DNA from: Tolypeutes matacus
Taxonomy: Eukaryota; Chordata; Mammalia; Cingulata; Chlamyphoridae
Assembly: GCA_026826555.1 (NCBI GenBank)
Contig: JAKSZT010053836.1
Location: 7,989,356 to 8,053,355, forward strand
Length of the DNA stretch: 64,000 bases
Reading direction: 5' to 3'
Position 1 is the stretch's first letter; each line of letters begins with the position of its first letter. Shown here piece after piece: positions 11,305 to 23,779 of this stretch. The position numbers and the translations under genes were made by a program. Below the pieces are notes generated by a model. It saw only the letters and a program-made list of their open reading frames with translations. It did not search any database and had not been told where the DNA came from.

Positions 11305-13953
11305 GTAAGCACATGTGATGTGATAGCTTTTGAAACATTGATTCATATATGTTGTAGATTAATAGAAAAGTCTGCACTTGTTTTGCTATAGTTTGTATAC
11401 TCAAATCTCACATATTTATTTTTATTTTTAGAACATTCAGTTTAGCACCCAGCTTCTTAGTAATCTGCTTTTCTTACTCACAAATAGAATTGGAAAAGAT
11501 TTTATTTACAGGTTGTTTTGAGGAACAAATAAGTTTTGTTTGCAAGCTCTTTGTAAATTGTAGGTGTGTGATTATTATAATCTCCTCTAAATTTTTGTTG
11601 AACCCCCAAAGATTTGATAATTTGACTGAATTTAACATGTGATGCATTCAAATTTGTTTTATAATGGGTAGCATAAGTAGTATATTCTAAAAATGCTTCA
11701 TGCTCCAGCATATTAAGCTTTTTTCCTTAGGAAATACTGACCTCTTGTGGCTAGTTTTAAAAGGGAACATCGACTACAAATGTATTTAAAAAGACAGTAA
11801 TTATAGTTGCCTGTTACACAAGTAAGATTCCTGGGCAAGAATTTCTAAACAATTTTCATAAATATCTATCATCAAAGATTAATCTTAGGTTATACTGAAG
11901 TGTTTGGGCTTACTTAGGTATAAAATTATAAATTTTGTCATTGTAGAATTAGGAGAGTGATCTAATTATCCATCTACGTACCCACCTACTTAATCATTTT
12001 TTCATTCAAGTGTTTATTGAGAGCTTACTTTGTGCCAACATATTAATGGTATTTGATATAGAGAACTTTGAATTATGAGTTTCCTCAGTCAAAGGTACTT
12101 GGTCACATGCTATCACAATACAATGTAGCAGTAGTAACAACAGTTCCTATCAGATTGATCCTAAGTGAAAAACCACAGAAAATGTGGCTCCATGTATAGT
12201 TGTATTTCTCATTCTTGAGTTGAGTTTTAAAAAAAAATGCTACTGAGTATGCCAAGCACTTACACAGGGGAATTGTTTTAGGCTTTGTATAAATTATGAA
12301 ACCATTGCCTATCTTACACCTATGTTATCTTATAAAAAATTACATATGCCAACTGCACAAAATACCAGTATTTCATTTCTTATTGTTTTACATTTGATTA
12401 ATTATTATGATTATGACAGATATAAATTTCATAATTATGGGGCATATATTTTGTCAAGTGACTATTTTAATAATTTGTGACATTTCTTCCCTGAAAAGTA
12501 TCTTGAGAATATAATGTTTTTCCATTTCAGTCTTGAAACTAAAATAATGTCCTTTTTAATGGGGAGAATGGTACATCAAAAATATCTTTAAATTAAGGCC
12601 TGAGAAATAAGACATCTATAGCTCTTACATGTATTTTAAAGATGTGTATTACAGCATTGTTTTTCAAACTGCTCTTCAACTGCTGTTAGTCTCCATTCCA
12701 TTTCAACAGTCTTGAATGCAAAAGAGAAAATACGTTTGCATAAAGTCTCCGTGGACATCTCTGTCCCATTTCTGTTCTTTGCTTCCTTTTCTTAGTCTTT
12801 TGAAATACTTTTTTTCTGGGGATCTTGTAATATGGATTTGGTTCAAAATGTTATCTTTTGGTTTTTTCATTTTTGTTTATTGGATTTTTCATATTCTATA
12901 ATCTAATGTCTGTAAGCAAATGGACTATTGTGTATTTTCACTTTTAAACCAAAGAAATAATATGAATAGTTTAAAATATAGATGTATTTTATTTGAATGA
13001 GAATGTGGGAGTACTTTATAAATTTTAAAATATTACACGGAAATCAGACAGATTTTGTAATAGTATTAATTCTTAATAATTAAGGAATCAGTATCTGAAT
13101 TGGTGTGATTGTTTTGGGGGTTGAGGGCATGGTGATAGAGAGAGTGTGCTTTTTTTCAAGACTAATGATATACAGACTGGTTACTATGAACCTCAAACTT
13201 GATCCTGATTCTGAATTTAAGGATGCATAGCAAAAAGCAGGTGGGATTATGGCCAAAATCGTTAATGGGAAAGCAATGCTTTTATTTCAGATATATATGA
13301 TGGGTTAGGACTCAATAAGGAAAAAGAAGAAAGAGAGAGCTTTGCTTTTGGGACACCTATGGAATGATTAAAGAACTAGAGATAGTTGAAAATGCAGGCT
13401 GAAGAGGCAATCTTTATGATTCACAATTAGGCACTTATATATACTGTGTTATTCGGAACTGAATTCTTTAGGTTAAATAACAGATTGTTGTTACCTCCAC
13501 TCTACTTTATTCTTTGTAGTTGTTGACTTTATATAATCTGTTTGGCTCTGTGCTAGTATACTGGAAAAAATAAATGAGAGTTGCCCTCTAGAAACTAGCA
13601 TTTTATTAAGAGAACACAGAGGAAAAGACTATGTTAAGTTTTGTAAATTAATAGAAAGTTGTACACTTTCCACTTGGTCTCATGTCTCCATGTGTTTTTT
13701 TAGTTTTTCCATATAGCACCTCTAAGACCTCTTCTGCTTAGCCATCACTATATTTTTCACCCCTTGACTTTCTCATCTAATTCTTTCTTTCCTAATCAGC
13801 TGCATTCATCTTTTTGCTGTTTGTGACATTTTCCCAAATTTCATAGGAGTTCATTCTGAGGATATGTGGCACCATTAAAGCCAAACTGTCCCCCTTTTCC
13901 TGTAGAAAGTATTAAAAAAAACACCCAAAACAGTAAAGAATATGGAAAATGCT
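11305..13953 (+). other. ATRNL1: First part of a 14.8-kb ATRNL1 intron
   Basis: The whole intron spans 11305-26152. In this first part I see no exon, RNA gene or confidently named repeat. Short pieces around 12000-12060 (GTGTTTATTGAGAGC) and 13550-13610 resemble the start of the ancient repeat family annotated at 19370-20580, but are too short to assign. Confidence 0.55.
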
Positions 13954-13967
13954 AAGTGTAGCATTTT

Positions 13968-14357
13968 TTTTTTAATTTTTAATTTATTTTTATTGTGGGT
14001 AAAAATCAAAATTCTCACAATACATACAAACGTTTGCAAAATGATATATAAATATATATGCATATATGTGTATTTGCTTACAAAAATGTTATTTATATAT
14101 ATATATATACATATATTTTAAGAGGTGCTTAGATTACCCAAAATATTACACGGAACCCACTGGGATTCCCATGTTGCCCACCTCCCACACCTCCCACCAC
14201 ATCCCACACAAACATCTCCCACAAGTGTGGTCCACCACCCTCAATGAACTTACACATCCTGGGGCCTTGCCACCAACCATAGACCACAGTTCACACTGTA
14301 GACCACACTCTCTCCCACTCAGTTCTGAGTGGTGTGTGCTGATTTAAAATGGCCTAC
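13968..14357 (-). mobile_element. Truncated L1 3' end, antisense (probable)
   Basis: A T-rich run (13963-13975) is followed by A/T-rich sequence, an (AT)n patch at 14094-14110 and then a C-rich block at 14130-14345 with many CCCAC and ACCACC words. This is the composition of an L1 3' UTR read antisense, with its poly(A) at the left. A near-repeat AA(G/T)TGTAGCATTTT at 13954-13967 and 14441-14454 could be its target-site duplication. The assignment rests on composition and layout, not on a protein motif. Confidence 0.5.
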
Positions 14358-14518
14358 TATCTTTGACAATTATATATTATTTAAAATTAAACATTTTAAA
14401 ATAAACTTTTGCATGATTTTCAAAATGCTACGATGCAAGAAATTGTAGCATTTTGAAAATCATGCAAAAGCTTATTTTAAAATGTTTAATTTTAAATAAT
14501 ATATAATTGTCAAAGATA
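14358..14518. repeat. Near-perfect inverted repeat (hairpin), 74-bp arms
   Basis: The left arm 14358-14431 and right arm 14445-14518 are reverse complements with a single mismatch, separated by a 13-base loop. The arms are AT-rich, run from TATCTTTGAC to its complement GTCAAAGATA, and contain no open frame. The arms do not resemble the 80-bp MADE1 mariner miniature as I know it, and there is no obvious TA duplication. The right arm looks like normal flanking sequence of the neighbouring L1 insertion, so the left arm may be an inverted copy made during that insertion. Confidence 0.95.
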
Positions 14519-15932
14519 ATAATATATACATGTTGTTAATAGATTATTAAAAGTATTAGCATCTGTGTGGACTCAAAATTTATTTAAAACTTATTTGTCT
14601 TTTGTCACATGAGAGAAAAAGGTAACTTTGAAAAGTTTTGATCTCTTAAGGTGGCTTCCAAACCTTGGGATAGTTGAGACATTTTTAAAGACATCAGAAT
14701 CAAGATATAACAAGTTAGATTTATGTTCATGTGTAAAGAATATAGTAGAACAATAATTTTCAAAGTGGACTCAAAGGTGTGGTATTTTCCCACCAACTTC
14801 CTTAGTCAGAGTGGCACCAGGATTCTCCCTTTTATATGATTTTTTAAAAATCCAAATCACTTGGGAATTTTTAATTATAATTTACAGAAACCAGTCCTGG
14901 CTAACTTGAGCAGAAAAGACGTTACTGAAAAATGTGGCAGAGGACACTATCTTCCCTTCCATTTGGTAATAGAACTCGCTGGGTTTTAGCTCAGCACATG
15001 GCTCTTCAGTACATACTACATTTCTCAGCCTTCCTTGCAACTTTTATGGCCATTAAGTTAGGACAGTAGGATGTGAGTGGAAATGCTGTATATAAATTCC
15101 AGATCATGTCCTGTATTTTCTCTTTTCCAATGTCTGGAATATAGCAGCAACTATAGCAACCAGCAACCCTCGACCATTCATCTTTGGAATGTTTCATGAG
15201 AGCAAAATGAACTTTTAGCTCATTTAAGTGACTTACTTTGTTTCTATTAACCTGTGCCCTAACTAATACAAAGGATATTGAGTAGCTCACAAAAGAGATG
15301 GGAAGACTGCAAAAACTTTGCTTGGAAAAAGGCAGGTACAAAGGCAGATTACATGGCTGGGCCCACAGCAAAGATGAATCCACAGGGAAGTTTGATTAGG
15401 ATATTCCTATCACTTCTACTGGACCCTGGGATACTGCCACTGGCTTTACCATGGATGTTGTGTGTTGCAGGAATGGATAGAAAGAATTCTAAATTGTCCC
15501 TACATCTTTGTGTCACTTGTGAAGATTCAAAGTCCTATTTAACATCTGCTTGGCTAAACAGAGGTCTTGCCCATACCTTGGTTACCTGGAGATAGAAAAA
15601 TAGAGAATTTAACTTTTCTGATTTGTGTAGTGGGAAGAAATCCTGCTTTTGAACAAAATTCACACAATGAGGGATATTCTCAAACATGGAAAAATGAGTT
15701 AAAATGATTGGGATCCCTCAAACAAACACTCTAACTAAAAGATTTCATTAGTATAGATGAGTGCTATAATTGACAAGGAATGGGATTAATAAAAAAATTT
15801 TGCAAGTGAATAGATAGGAGAGGTAGGCAGGTTAAAAAGATAAATGAGGAGGATTCAGCATCCAAGTTTTTCATAATCCATTACAACAAAAATATTTTTT
15901 CTTTTTTATAGAGATGAAAAATATTCACCATC
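14519..15932. other. Intronic sequence, one possible old LTR-like repeat
   Basis: No coding sequence. The block from about 14890 to 15272, ending in CCTAACTAATACA, has the look of an old dispersed element (LTR-like end, moderate GC), but I cannot name the family. The open frames at 15006-15383 and 15278-15595 overlap it and show no domain or splice context. Confidence 0.35.
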
Positions 15933-16376
15933 TGTGATGGTTAGGCTAATGTGTCAAGTTGGCCAGATAATGGTGCCCAGTTGTTTAGTCAAGCAAGCAC
16001 TGGGCTCATTGTAATACAAGAGCATTTTATGGACTTTAATCATCAGTGAGATGATTGTGTAGATGGCTGGTTACATCTACAATCAACTGAGGAGACTACC
16101 ATCAGCAAAGAGTGATATCTAATCTAGTCAGTTGAAGGCCTTAAAAGAAGTGATTTCAGCATTCAGGGAGAGATTTTCCATCTCTCCTTCAGATAGCCAG
16201 AGTCTCCTGGGGAACTCAACGAGGACTTTTACCTGGGTCCCTGGTTTGTAGTTTGTAGCCAGCCCTACGGAATTTGGACTTGTGTATCCCCACAGTGGCA
16301 TGAGGCAATTTATAAAATCTCATACTATTTGCAGATATCTTCTGTTGGTTCTGTTCCCCTAGAGAACCCTAATATA
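15933..16376 (+). mobile_element. Solo LTR of the ERV-L provirus family
   Basis: This 444-bp LTR begins TGTGATGGTTAG and ends CCTAATATA (ancestral end CA, now mutated). It is flanked by the 5-bp duplication CCATC at 15928-15932 and 16377-16381, the size used by ERV-L integrases. It aligns along its length with the two LTRs of the provirus at 33733-39887, including the shared TGGTCAAGCAAGCACTGG-like and TTGAAGGCTTTAAAA-like blocks. No internal sequence remains, as expected after LTR-LTR recombination. Confidence 0.9.
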
Positions 16377-16805
16377 CCATCTTTTATATATGAGACCATT
16401 ACTTAACCATTATAAAATTGTCCATATGCTTTTCCTTTTCCAGAATGTCCTGCTTAATCCTAATGTTCAGTTCTTGTAATTATCTTCAGAACCATTTTTA
16501 TGTTTTCAGTATTCCTTTTCAAGCCAATTTAGGCACCATTATTATATATGAGTCTGAAATTCTTGCTGTAAGTCCTTAACTTACTGATGAAAAGAAAATA
16601 TCTCAATGCATAAATCATGTCTATGGATAGTTTTATATAGTATCTCTGATTCTTTATTTAAAAGTCACATTTTATTTTGACTTCTTGCATGCTCCTTGTC
16701 CCTTACTATCTCAAGGCCTTTCTTATTTCCAGATTTCTTCCTAGAATACCCTCACCCCATTAACATTCTAAGATCAGGTCAAATTTCCTTGTGATATACT
16801 CTCAT
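16377..16805. other. Intronic sequence, nothing recognised
   Basis: AT-rich intron sequence between the solo LTR and the SINE/L1 insertion. I see no exon or repeat that can be named. Confidence 0.5.
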
Positions 16806-16819
16806 AGGACCCTGCATTT

Positions 16820-18433
16820 AAAAAAAATCTTTTTTTAATTAATTTTACTTTAATTTTAAAGAAGCTTTAGATTACATAAAAAATATAAGGGATTTCCATA
16901 TGCCCCAGTCTATCTCCCTCCCACACTTTCCCACATTAACAACATCGTTCATTAGTATGGTACATTTGTTACAATTGATGAACCCATATTGAAGCATTGC
17001 TACTAACCATGGACTATAGTTTACATTATAGTTTACAGTCTGTCCCACACAATTTTGTAAGTTATGGAAAAATATACACTGGCCTGTATGCATCACTGCA
17101 ATGTCATGCAGGACAAATCCAATGTCCCAAAAATGCCCCCATATTGCACCTATTCTTCCCTCTCCCATCCCTCAGAACCTCTGTTGGCCACTGCCTTTAC
17201 ATCACTGATAAGAGTTCTTCCATTGCTAGAATAATAATCAGTCTATAGTAAAATAATAATAAGTCTACTTTAATCCATTGTTTCTTCCCTAATCTTGAGG
17301 ATTTGGGGATCGTGATTGCCTACTCTGCTTCTAATTGAGAGGGGTCTTAGGTCCCGTGGGGCAGATGAATGGAGCTATCTTGCTTTCAGTTTCAGATACT
17401 CTCTGTTCCTTGGGATGGGCATTGTCCATCATCATCATCTCCTTGTTAGTTGTCCTGGGTAAGTCCAGTGAACTGAAGAGTAGGTGTTGCAACTCTGCTG
17501 AAATTCAGAGCTCAATTGACCTATGGACAGACCAAAGATTTAAGTCTCTAGCACATATATTTATCAAGTATGGTGCTAATTATAGGTTCAATTAAAAGGG
17601 GCAGGAAAGCCATGTGTAGAGAAGCTATAAATGAGTCTAACTTTGTTACACTGGAGAGCATAAATTCCAAAGTAAGGCCCACTGACAGGGTGCTAAAATC
17701 CTGAGCTGTCTGCCCTGCTTATAGTTTCTGGATATCTCTAGGGCCCTCATGAGCCCTGCTGTTTGAGGCACTGTTTACTGTGCCAGTCAATGAGATCCTG
17801 CTGAGACTTGCTTAAGCATAACCTCTGGAATGACCTCCAGACTCACTTTGAAATCTCTTAGCCATAAAAACTCATTTGTATTTACCATTTCCCACTTTTG
17901 CTCAAGGTCTTTTTCCAGATGCATTGCTACTTGGTGCTTAGTAATAATCCTTTGGTGTCAGGGAGGCTCATCCCTAGAAGTTAGGTCCCATGCTGGGGGC
18001 AGGGAGTGGGGGGGTGGGGGATGTAGTGTGTTTATTTGCTGAGTTTTGCTTAGAGAAAGTCCACATTTGAGCAACAAGGAGGCTTTCAGGAGGTAACTCT
18101 TAGGCAATATATAATACTAGGCTAAGTTTCAATTTCACAAGAAAAGGTTCATAAGTACAATCATTAATATCAAGGGCCAGGCATAATGGTCTGTCTTCCT
18201 TTTCTAGACATTGCCCTTGCACTTGGGGGATTCATGCTGTCCTATTAGATAATGTAGCAGGATGGGAATTCAATATCTTTCAGTTGTTGTGTGAATCTAC
18301 ACCCACGAAGACAATACTAGGTTACAGTTTTTTTTTTTTTTTTTTTTTTTTTTTGAGGTACCAGGGCCAGGAATTGAACCTGGGACCTCTTAAGTGGGAA
18401 GCCGGCCTTCAACCACTGCCACATCGGCTCCCC
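16820..18433 (-). mobile_element. SINE/L1 bipartite insertion inside one target-site duplication
   Basis: Two minus-strand retroelement parts are joined tail to tail within one 14-bp perfect duplication, AGGACCCTGCATTT, at 16806-16819 and 18434-18447. The left part, 16820-18327, looks like an L1 3' UTR read antisense: an A/T-rich end, then a long stretch without ORFs whose wording (CATTAACAAC, TTACAATTGATGAA) fits a xenarthran L1 tail. The right part, 18328-18433, is a single-unit DAS-type SINE with its poly(A) as T27 at 18328-18354. No separate duplication flanks the SINE alone. Read in the sense direction, the transcript would be SINE first, then 5'-truncated L1. The L1 assignment of the left part is by recognition without a coding motif. 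Confidence 0.7.
18328..18433 (-). repeat. DAS-type tRNA-related SINE (single unit)
   Basis: Reverse-strand SINE with a 27-base T run at the left and the tRNA-like body to the right. The B box reads TTGAACCTGGGACC antisense, and the 5' end is GGGGAGCCGATGTGGC in sense. The same unit recurs elsewhere in the window in one- and two-unit forms. Confidence 0.9.
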
Positions 18434-18447
18434 AGGACCCTGCATTT

Positions 18448-18625
18448 TTAATGTACAGCATTTACCACAGTTTATAATTATGTGTTTGTGTGATTATTTT
18501 TCTTTTCCATTGGAGTATAAGCTCTGGTTTGATTATGTTTTGTTTGTGTCCCTAGCACCTCATATAATACCTGGCATGTAGTAGGCACTCAGTTTTTCTC
18601 TTTCTATTGAATGAATAAATTAGAA
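18448..18625 (+). repeat. L2-type LINE 3' end
   Basis: The text ATACCTGGCATGTAGTAGGCACTCAG, followed by TTGAATGAATAAAT, is the typical old 3' end shared by L2 elements in mammals. It is degraded and has no reading frame. Its left boundary is uncertain. Confidence 0.6.
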
Positions 18626-19369
18626 ACGTATTAGTTAGCTAGTATAGTGATATGTTGATACTAAAGTATAGGAATTTTAGCAGACTAGTACCCTAATAAA
18701 TTATGTAATTTGCTTAATGTATGAAACATAATTCTAAATATTGAGAGAAACAATTGAATTGAACATTATAAAGGTTATTTTACTTTAATTGTTGTCTCTG
18801 GTTCTTGGATCCTTGGATCCTTTCTCATTATATTTGAGCCAGTCTTTTGGTTTAGATTTTCCACTCGGTGACCATATTAATACAAAAAAAAAGCACTTCA
18901 ACTCCATGGCTTTATTCAAATTGTAAAAACTTGATACTTTTGCTTGATTTAGAAAAATAAAAAGTCTTTTACCTTAAACTCATGAATGTTTTATCCTAAA
19001 ATAATTTTTTCTTGCTTAGTCATATAACATACTAGGACACAATTAGTTACTTTATGATAGTGTATAGGTACAAATGGGATTAGAAGTTTCCTTGAAGAAA
19101 TTCAGAAGGTAACACATTTTTCCTTTCAAAATTCAATAATAATGAGCATGGTCTTTCTATTTTATTTAATTTTGTGGAGCGATAAGTGACAGGTAATGTA
19201 CTAGATTAAATTCATTTTCCCTACCTATCAAAATCAGCAGATCTGAATTTTTGTAAGAGCCTCTACATCGAGTTCTACTGCTAATCTACCTGAAAAGTTG
19301 ATTATTTAAAAGAAAATTAGCATTTCATATGTATATGTAACAACCCATATTCATGAATTCATTTATTTA
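18626..19369. other. Intronic sequence, nothing recognised
   Basis: AT-rich sequence with a doubled GGATCCTT word near 18808. I see no exon or named repeat. Confidence 0.45.
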
Positions 19370-20580
19370 TTTTTGTTCATTCATTAATGTTAACAAAATT
19401 TTTCAGCTTCTACTAAATGCTAGGCACTGTTCTAAGTCCTTGAGGTATATCACTGAACAAAGCAGACAGAGATCCCTGTCTTTGTGAAGCTTACATTCCA
19501 GCTAGGCAAGAGACCATTTAAAAAAATAAAAATAAAACAACATAGTATTTTAGAAGGTGATACGTACAATAGAAAATAAAAGAGCTGGAAAAGAGGGATA
19601 GGTAAATCTGGGAATGAGGATTGAATTTAAAGCAGAATGGTTAGGCTAGGCCTTATTGAGGAGGTGAGATTTGAGCAAAGACATGGAGGAAATGAGGGAA
19701 TTAGCCATATAGATAGCTAGGGGAAAACATTCCAGGCTGAGGGAACAGTCAATACAGAGTCCCTAAGGACTTTGCCTGGTGTGTTTTGAAGATCAGTTAA
19801 AAAGTGATTGTGGTAGGGTTGAATTACTGAGGAGGAGATTATTTAGGTATGAACTCAGAGAAGATACAGTGCAAGGGAGAGTGGTGGGGATAGGGAGTGA
19901 AAGGGTTTTGGGGGTGATGTGGGTTTGTGAAAGATGGGGCTATGTAATCTAAGCCTTAATCTTATAGGAAGGACATTGGAAGGGTTTTGACTTTTACCTT
20001 AAGTCAAACATAACCACTGAAGGATTTTGAGCAGAAGATTATTTTGTCTGACTTAGTTTTAAAAGGTTTTCAATGTTGAGAATCAACTATGGAAGCAGTA
20101 TACTGGTTAAGAGGCTGCTGCTGTAATTTAGGTAAGAAATCATGGTGGCTTGGACAGAATGGTGACAGTGAAAGTGGTGAGGAATTGCTTGAATGCTGAA
20201 TGTTATTTGAAAATAGGGTTAGTAGGATTTGCTGATGGATTGAATGTGGGGGATGAGATAAAGAGAAGAATCAAGTCTGACTATAAAGTTTTTGGCCTAA
20301 GCAAATGGAAATACGGTGTTGTCATCAAGTGATAGGAGGAAGATTATAGGAAAAAGGACAGTTTGCTTTTGGTATGTTATGTTTGAGATATTTTTTAGAC
20401 ATCCAAGAAGAGATGTTGAGGAGGCAGTTGGATATATGGGTCTGGAGTTTGGTGGAAAGAGATCTGTACTGTTGATATAAATTTGGAGATGGTTGGCTTA
20501 AAAATGTTGATATGGAAACTATTGCTGGTATTTAAAGACATAAGATTGGATGAGATCATCAAGGAAGTGAGTATGGAGAT
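19370..20580 (+). repeat. Ancient dispersed mammalian repeat, long copy
   Basis: It begins with a TACTAAATGCTAGGCACTGTTC block and a CACTGAACAAAGCAGACAGA block. It continues through CATTCCAGGCTGAGGGAACAG, GATTTGCTGATGGATTGAATG and GAGTCTGACTATAAAGTTTTTGG-like stretches to about 20580. The same ordered blocks recur at 28856-30160, 45260-46350 and, in pieces, at 23780-23990 and 62040-62245. It is an old mammal-wide element that I associate with L1M-type or LTR fossils, but I cannot fix the family name. Open frames inside it are accidental. Confidence 0.6.
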
Positions 20581-23449
20581 AGAATTGGATAGTGCCCTGG
20601 ATCACAACTATAATTCTGACTATTCTGTGCTAGTCATATATCTTCCCTCTTTATGGAGACTTGCCTAATGTTGAAGTATTTATAACTGGTTATATTGTTG
20701 ACTCTGACTTAGTTAAACAAGATAAACAAATGCTGCTCTCAGTCTAGCTAATTCTAGAATTTGTCATTGTCAACTAATCAAAACCAAAGTCTTAAATCCT
20801 TCTTAGACTTTTATTGTGTTTTTATAGTGCACATTACCCTCCCAAGTATACTTAATGAGGCTTATAGATTTCCTTTAAAGCATAATTCTTAGAGTGGATA
20901 TGTCTTAAAGTTATTCCAATTTATGGAGGAACTATTCTCTATTAACAATTAGTCAGGGTTATTTTGGGCAAGTCAATTAACTTATTCGCTATCATTTTTC
21001 TTCTCTGTATTGTGGAGACATTATTTGCTTTTGTCTGAGTCTTAGAATGATAATTTGGTGAAAGTGATTTGAAAATAGTAACTGCCTTGTTGTACAAATA
21101 TAAGGTAGTATTTGCTTAAAGGACTGATAGTACCATAAAAGTTTCCTTCTTAATAGGTAGATTCTTTATAATATATCTTGATATACTAATTTCTTCTCCT
21201 TGCAACCAGGTTTAATGTCCTTTATTAATAAGTAAAATTTTGAATTTATGAACAATATTTACATATTAGGCATACAATTAAAGTTATTCTGTAAGTGTTA
21301 TATATTTGTCAGTTTAATTATATGGAGGAGATTAATTTTTGTGCCGAAAAGAAATGTTGACTTGTATGCTTTCATTATTTTAATATTTCATTATTTTTGA
21401 TGTCCTTGAGGAAATATAACTTTAAGGGCTATAATTATTTAAAATAGGTCTAAAATTTTTGAAATTAATATTTTAAAATGTACATATTTTGATAACATCA
21501 GTGGTTTTAAAAATGTATGCTTCAGGGCTATTTAAGGGGATGAGTTGATATGGTAGGATGGAGGAGAAGTGGTTCTTCATTCTGTGCTTGAAACATAGTG
21601 TAATCAATTTGAAATATTTTACATATTGAGACTCCATGTAAAACTTTGTTTTAAGCTTCTGTAGCTCAAAAATAATAAGATGGAAACACTAATCTTGGGC
21701 AGTTTCTCTCCATACAATATCATTGATATAAGCTGTGAGAATCAAGTGTTATTGGAACAGATATAGTATAATTACCACTCATGCAATTCATTGTTTTATA
21801 AAATTAAAATATTGCCAAAACAGCTTAAAATACATTAATATTAATACCTGGCCTTTGGAGATTGTTTTTATGGGCCTAGAAAATGGAAAGGAACCTTTGA
21901 GTACTTTCACAAAGTCAAGTTTTTGTGATATTTGTGTTAGAAGATAGGACTCATAATGATGTTGTCTTGTTTTGCCTTTTATTGAGAATTTCAGATTCAG
22001 GATATATATTTAATCTTAGGTCTATTTATGGAATGATTACACTAAGCTACATATACCTCTCTTTAAAAATCTTCTTCCTATCATATGTTCTTCCCTTTAT
22101 TAATTTTCCAAATTCTTTTTTGGGAAATTGCCTTTCAATCATCGAGGGTAATTTTTGGTGGGATAATAAATCTGGGTGCCTATCTATTCCAACCCTGGTT
22201 TTTCATCCTTAAAAAAAAAAAAAAAAAAAAAAAAAATCTCTGTATTCCCCAATATTTCTCTGATAAATTCCCATTTTTCCTTAAGTTAGTCAAAATCAGT
22301 TTCTGTGGGTTACAACCAAAGAAACCTGCCATACTACCCTGGAAATAGTGTTGGAGGGTATATTTTTTCCTTTATTGGATTTATTTAAATTACTAAAAAG
22401 TAATATTTGCAATAGTAAAGTTACTGATAAAAATACGGCATAAAAATCTGTGTTTGAAATAGTTCAAAGTTAGCAATATTTAATGTTTTCAATTGAGAAT
22501 TGCAAAAAAAGTAAATAGATATAATTTGGCTCCTTAAATATATATATCACTTTAATAATTAAATTTTTTTTTCATGGTGTGATAGGTTAAATATGAATTA
22601 AAGGTATAAGTTGAAACTGGATAAAAAAAGAAGTCTAAAATTCTGGACCTCACCAACTCCACCCCCCCCCAAATCCTTTATTAGACTGGATCTACGTGTA
22701 GTATGATTGATTTTGGCTTCATTCTCTACCTTCTACTTTTATGAATTTTTTTTTACATTTCAGAAGTGTTATAAGGAAACTCCATTCAGAATAATTCTTG
22801 TCCTTAGAAATCAAAGCCTGCTGGTGAAATATTAATCAATAAAAGGAGCACTCATCTGCCTAGTCATTGAGGGAGATAAAAAAATTCTACTGCTAGGTTT
22901 TCCATTTTGTCTCTTTGTATGCAGCAATTACAATTTTTCTAGTAACATCAGAAATTAGTATAGAAGTCTATTCATAAATTTGTGGCACTTTAGGGGAATT
23001 GCTGTTTTCCTCACCCAAAGACTTTAAATATTTATCCTTTTTTTATGGAAGCAAGGTTGGTTTGTAAATTTAATTTGTGTAGAACAAATAAAATTTTTGT
23101 ACTGATTTCCATTTAAAAAAATCAGAGATAGATTCCTTTAAGGAAAACTTTCCAATGCAGGAGAATTGGAATACGTTGGAAAGGAAGAAAAAAAATGTAA
23201 GTCAGTGGTTCTGGGATTGCTTTGGAAAAATTTCAAAGCTTTGTAGTGCTTTCTTGATTCTGAGTTTTGTCCTTTGCAATTATTTGTCAAATCTGTTTAT
23301 CTGTGATTATAGGAAGATTTTACTTATAATTTTGTTTGTTTCTTTTGGCTTATATATTTATATGTAGGCTGCATTAACCTATTTTGCCTGTTGACTTAGT
23401 TGCAGTTAGTTTCCTTGTATATAAAATGAGGGGGTTGACTTAATAAAAC
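20581..23449. other. Intronic sequence with a long poly(A) run
   Basis: No exon or clearly named repeat. The run of 26 A at 22211-22236 may mark the tail of a decayed retrocopy, but the sequence to its left does not read as a known SINE, L1 or gene. The open frames over it (21925-22348) have no domain signature. Confidence 0.45.
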
Positions 23450-23650
23450 TAATGCTACTATTATAGAGCACTTTTAGTATTAAATATTAAGTACTTTGCA
23501 TACATTTCCATTTTATCCTCACAAAAGCCCATGTTCTTCTAGGTGTAATCTCAATGATTAAACTGAAGTTTAGAGCAGTTAAAAGTAACTTGTCTGAGGT
23601 TTCACATCTAGTAAGTAGGAAAGCTAGTTTTGACTCCATAGCTCATGCTC
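23450..23650 (+). repeat. MIR-type SINE
   Basis: The order of features fits a MIR core: TTAAGTACTTTGCATACATTT, then TTTTATCCTCACAAAAGCCC, then AAACTGAAGTTTAGAGCAGTTAA and TTGTCTGAGGTTTCACATCTAG. It is an ancient tRNA-derived SINE found in all mammals. Confidence 0.75.
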
Positions 23651-23779
23651 TTAATCCTTTACAGCTTTAAGATGCTTTCCACTCATCCATCCATTCATTG
23701 ATTGATTCATTCAATTAGTGAGGCCAGTCATATGGGGGGTATAGGCTATATTAAGGATTTTTAAATTTTATTTTGAGTA

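Noticed and set aside
14358..14518. MADE1-type mariner miniature element
   Set aside because: The arms do not resemble the 80-bp MADE1 palindrome as I know it, and no TA target duplication lies at the ends.
22211..22236. Poly(A) run as the tail of a processed pseudogene
   Set aside because: No gene or SINE can be read to its left and I found no flanking duplication.
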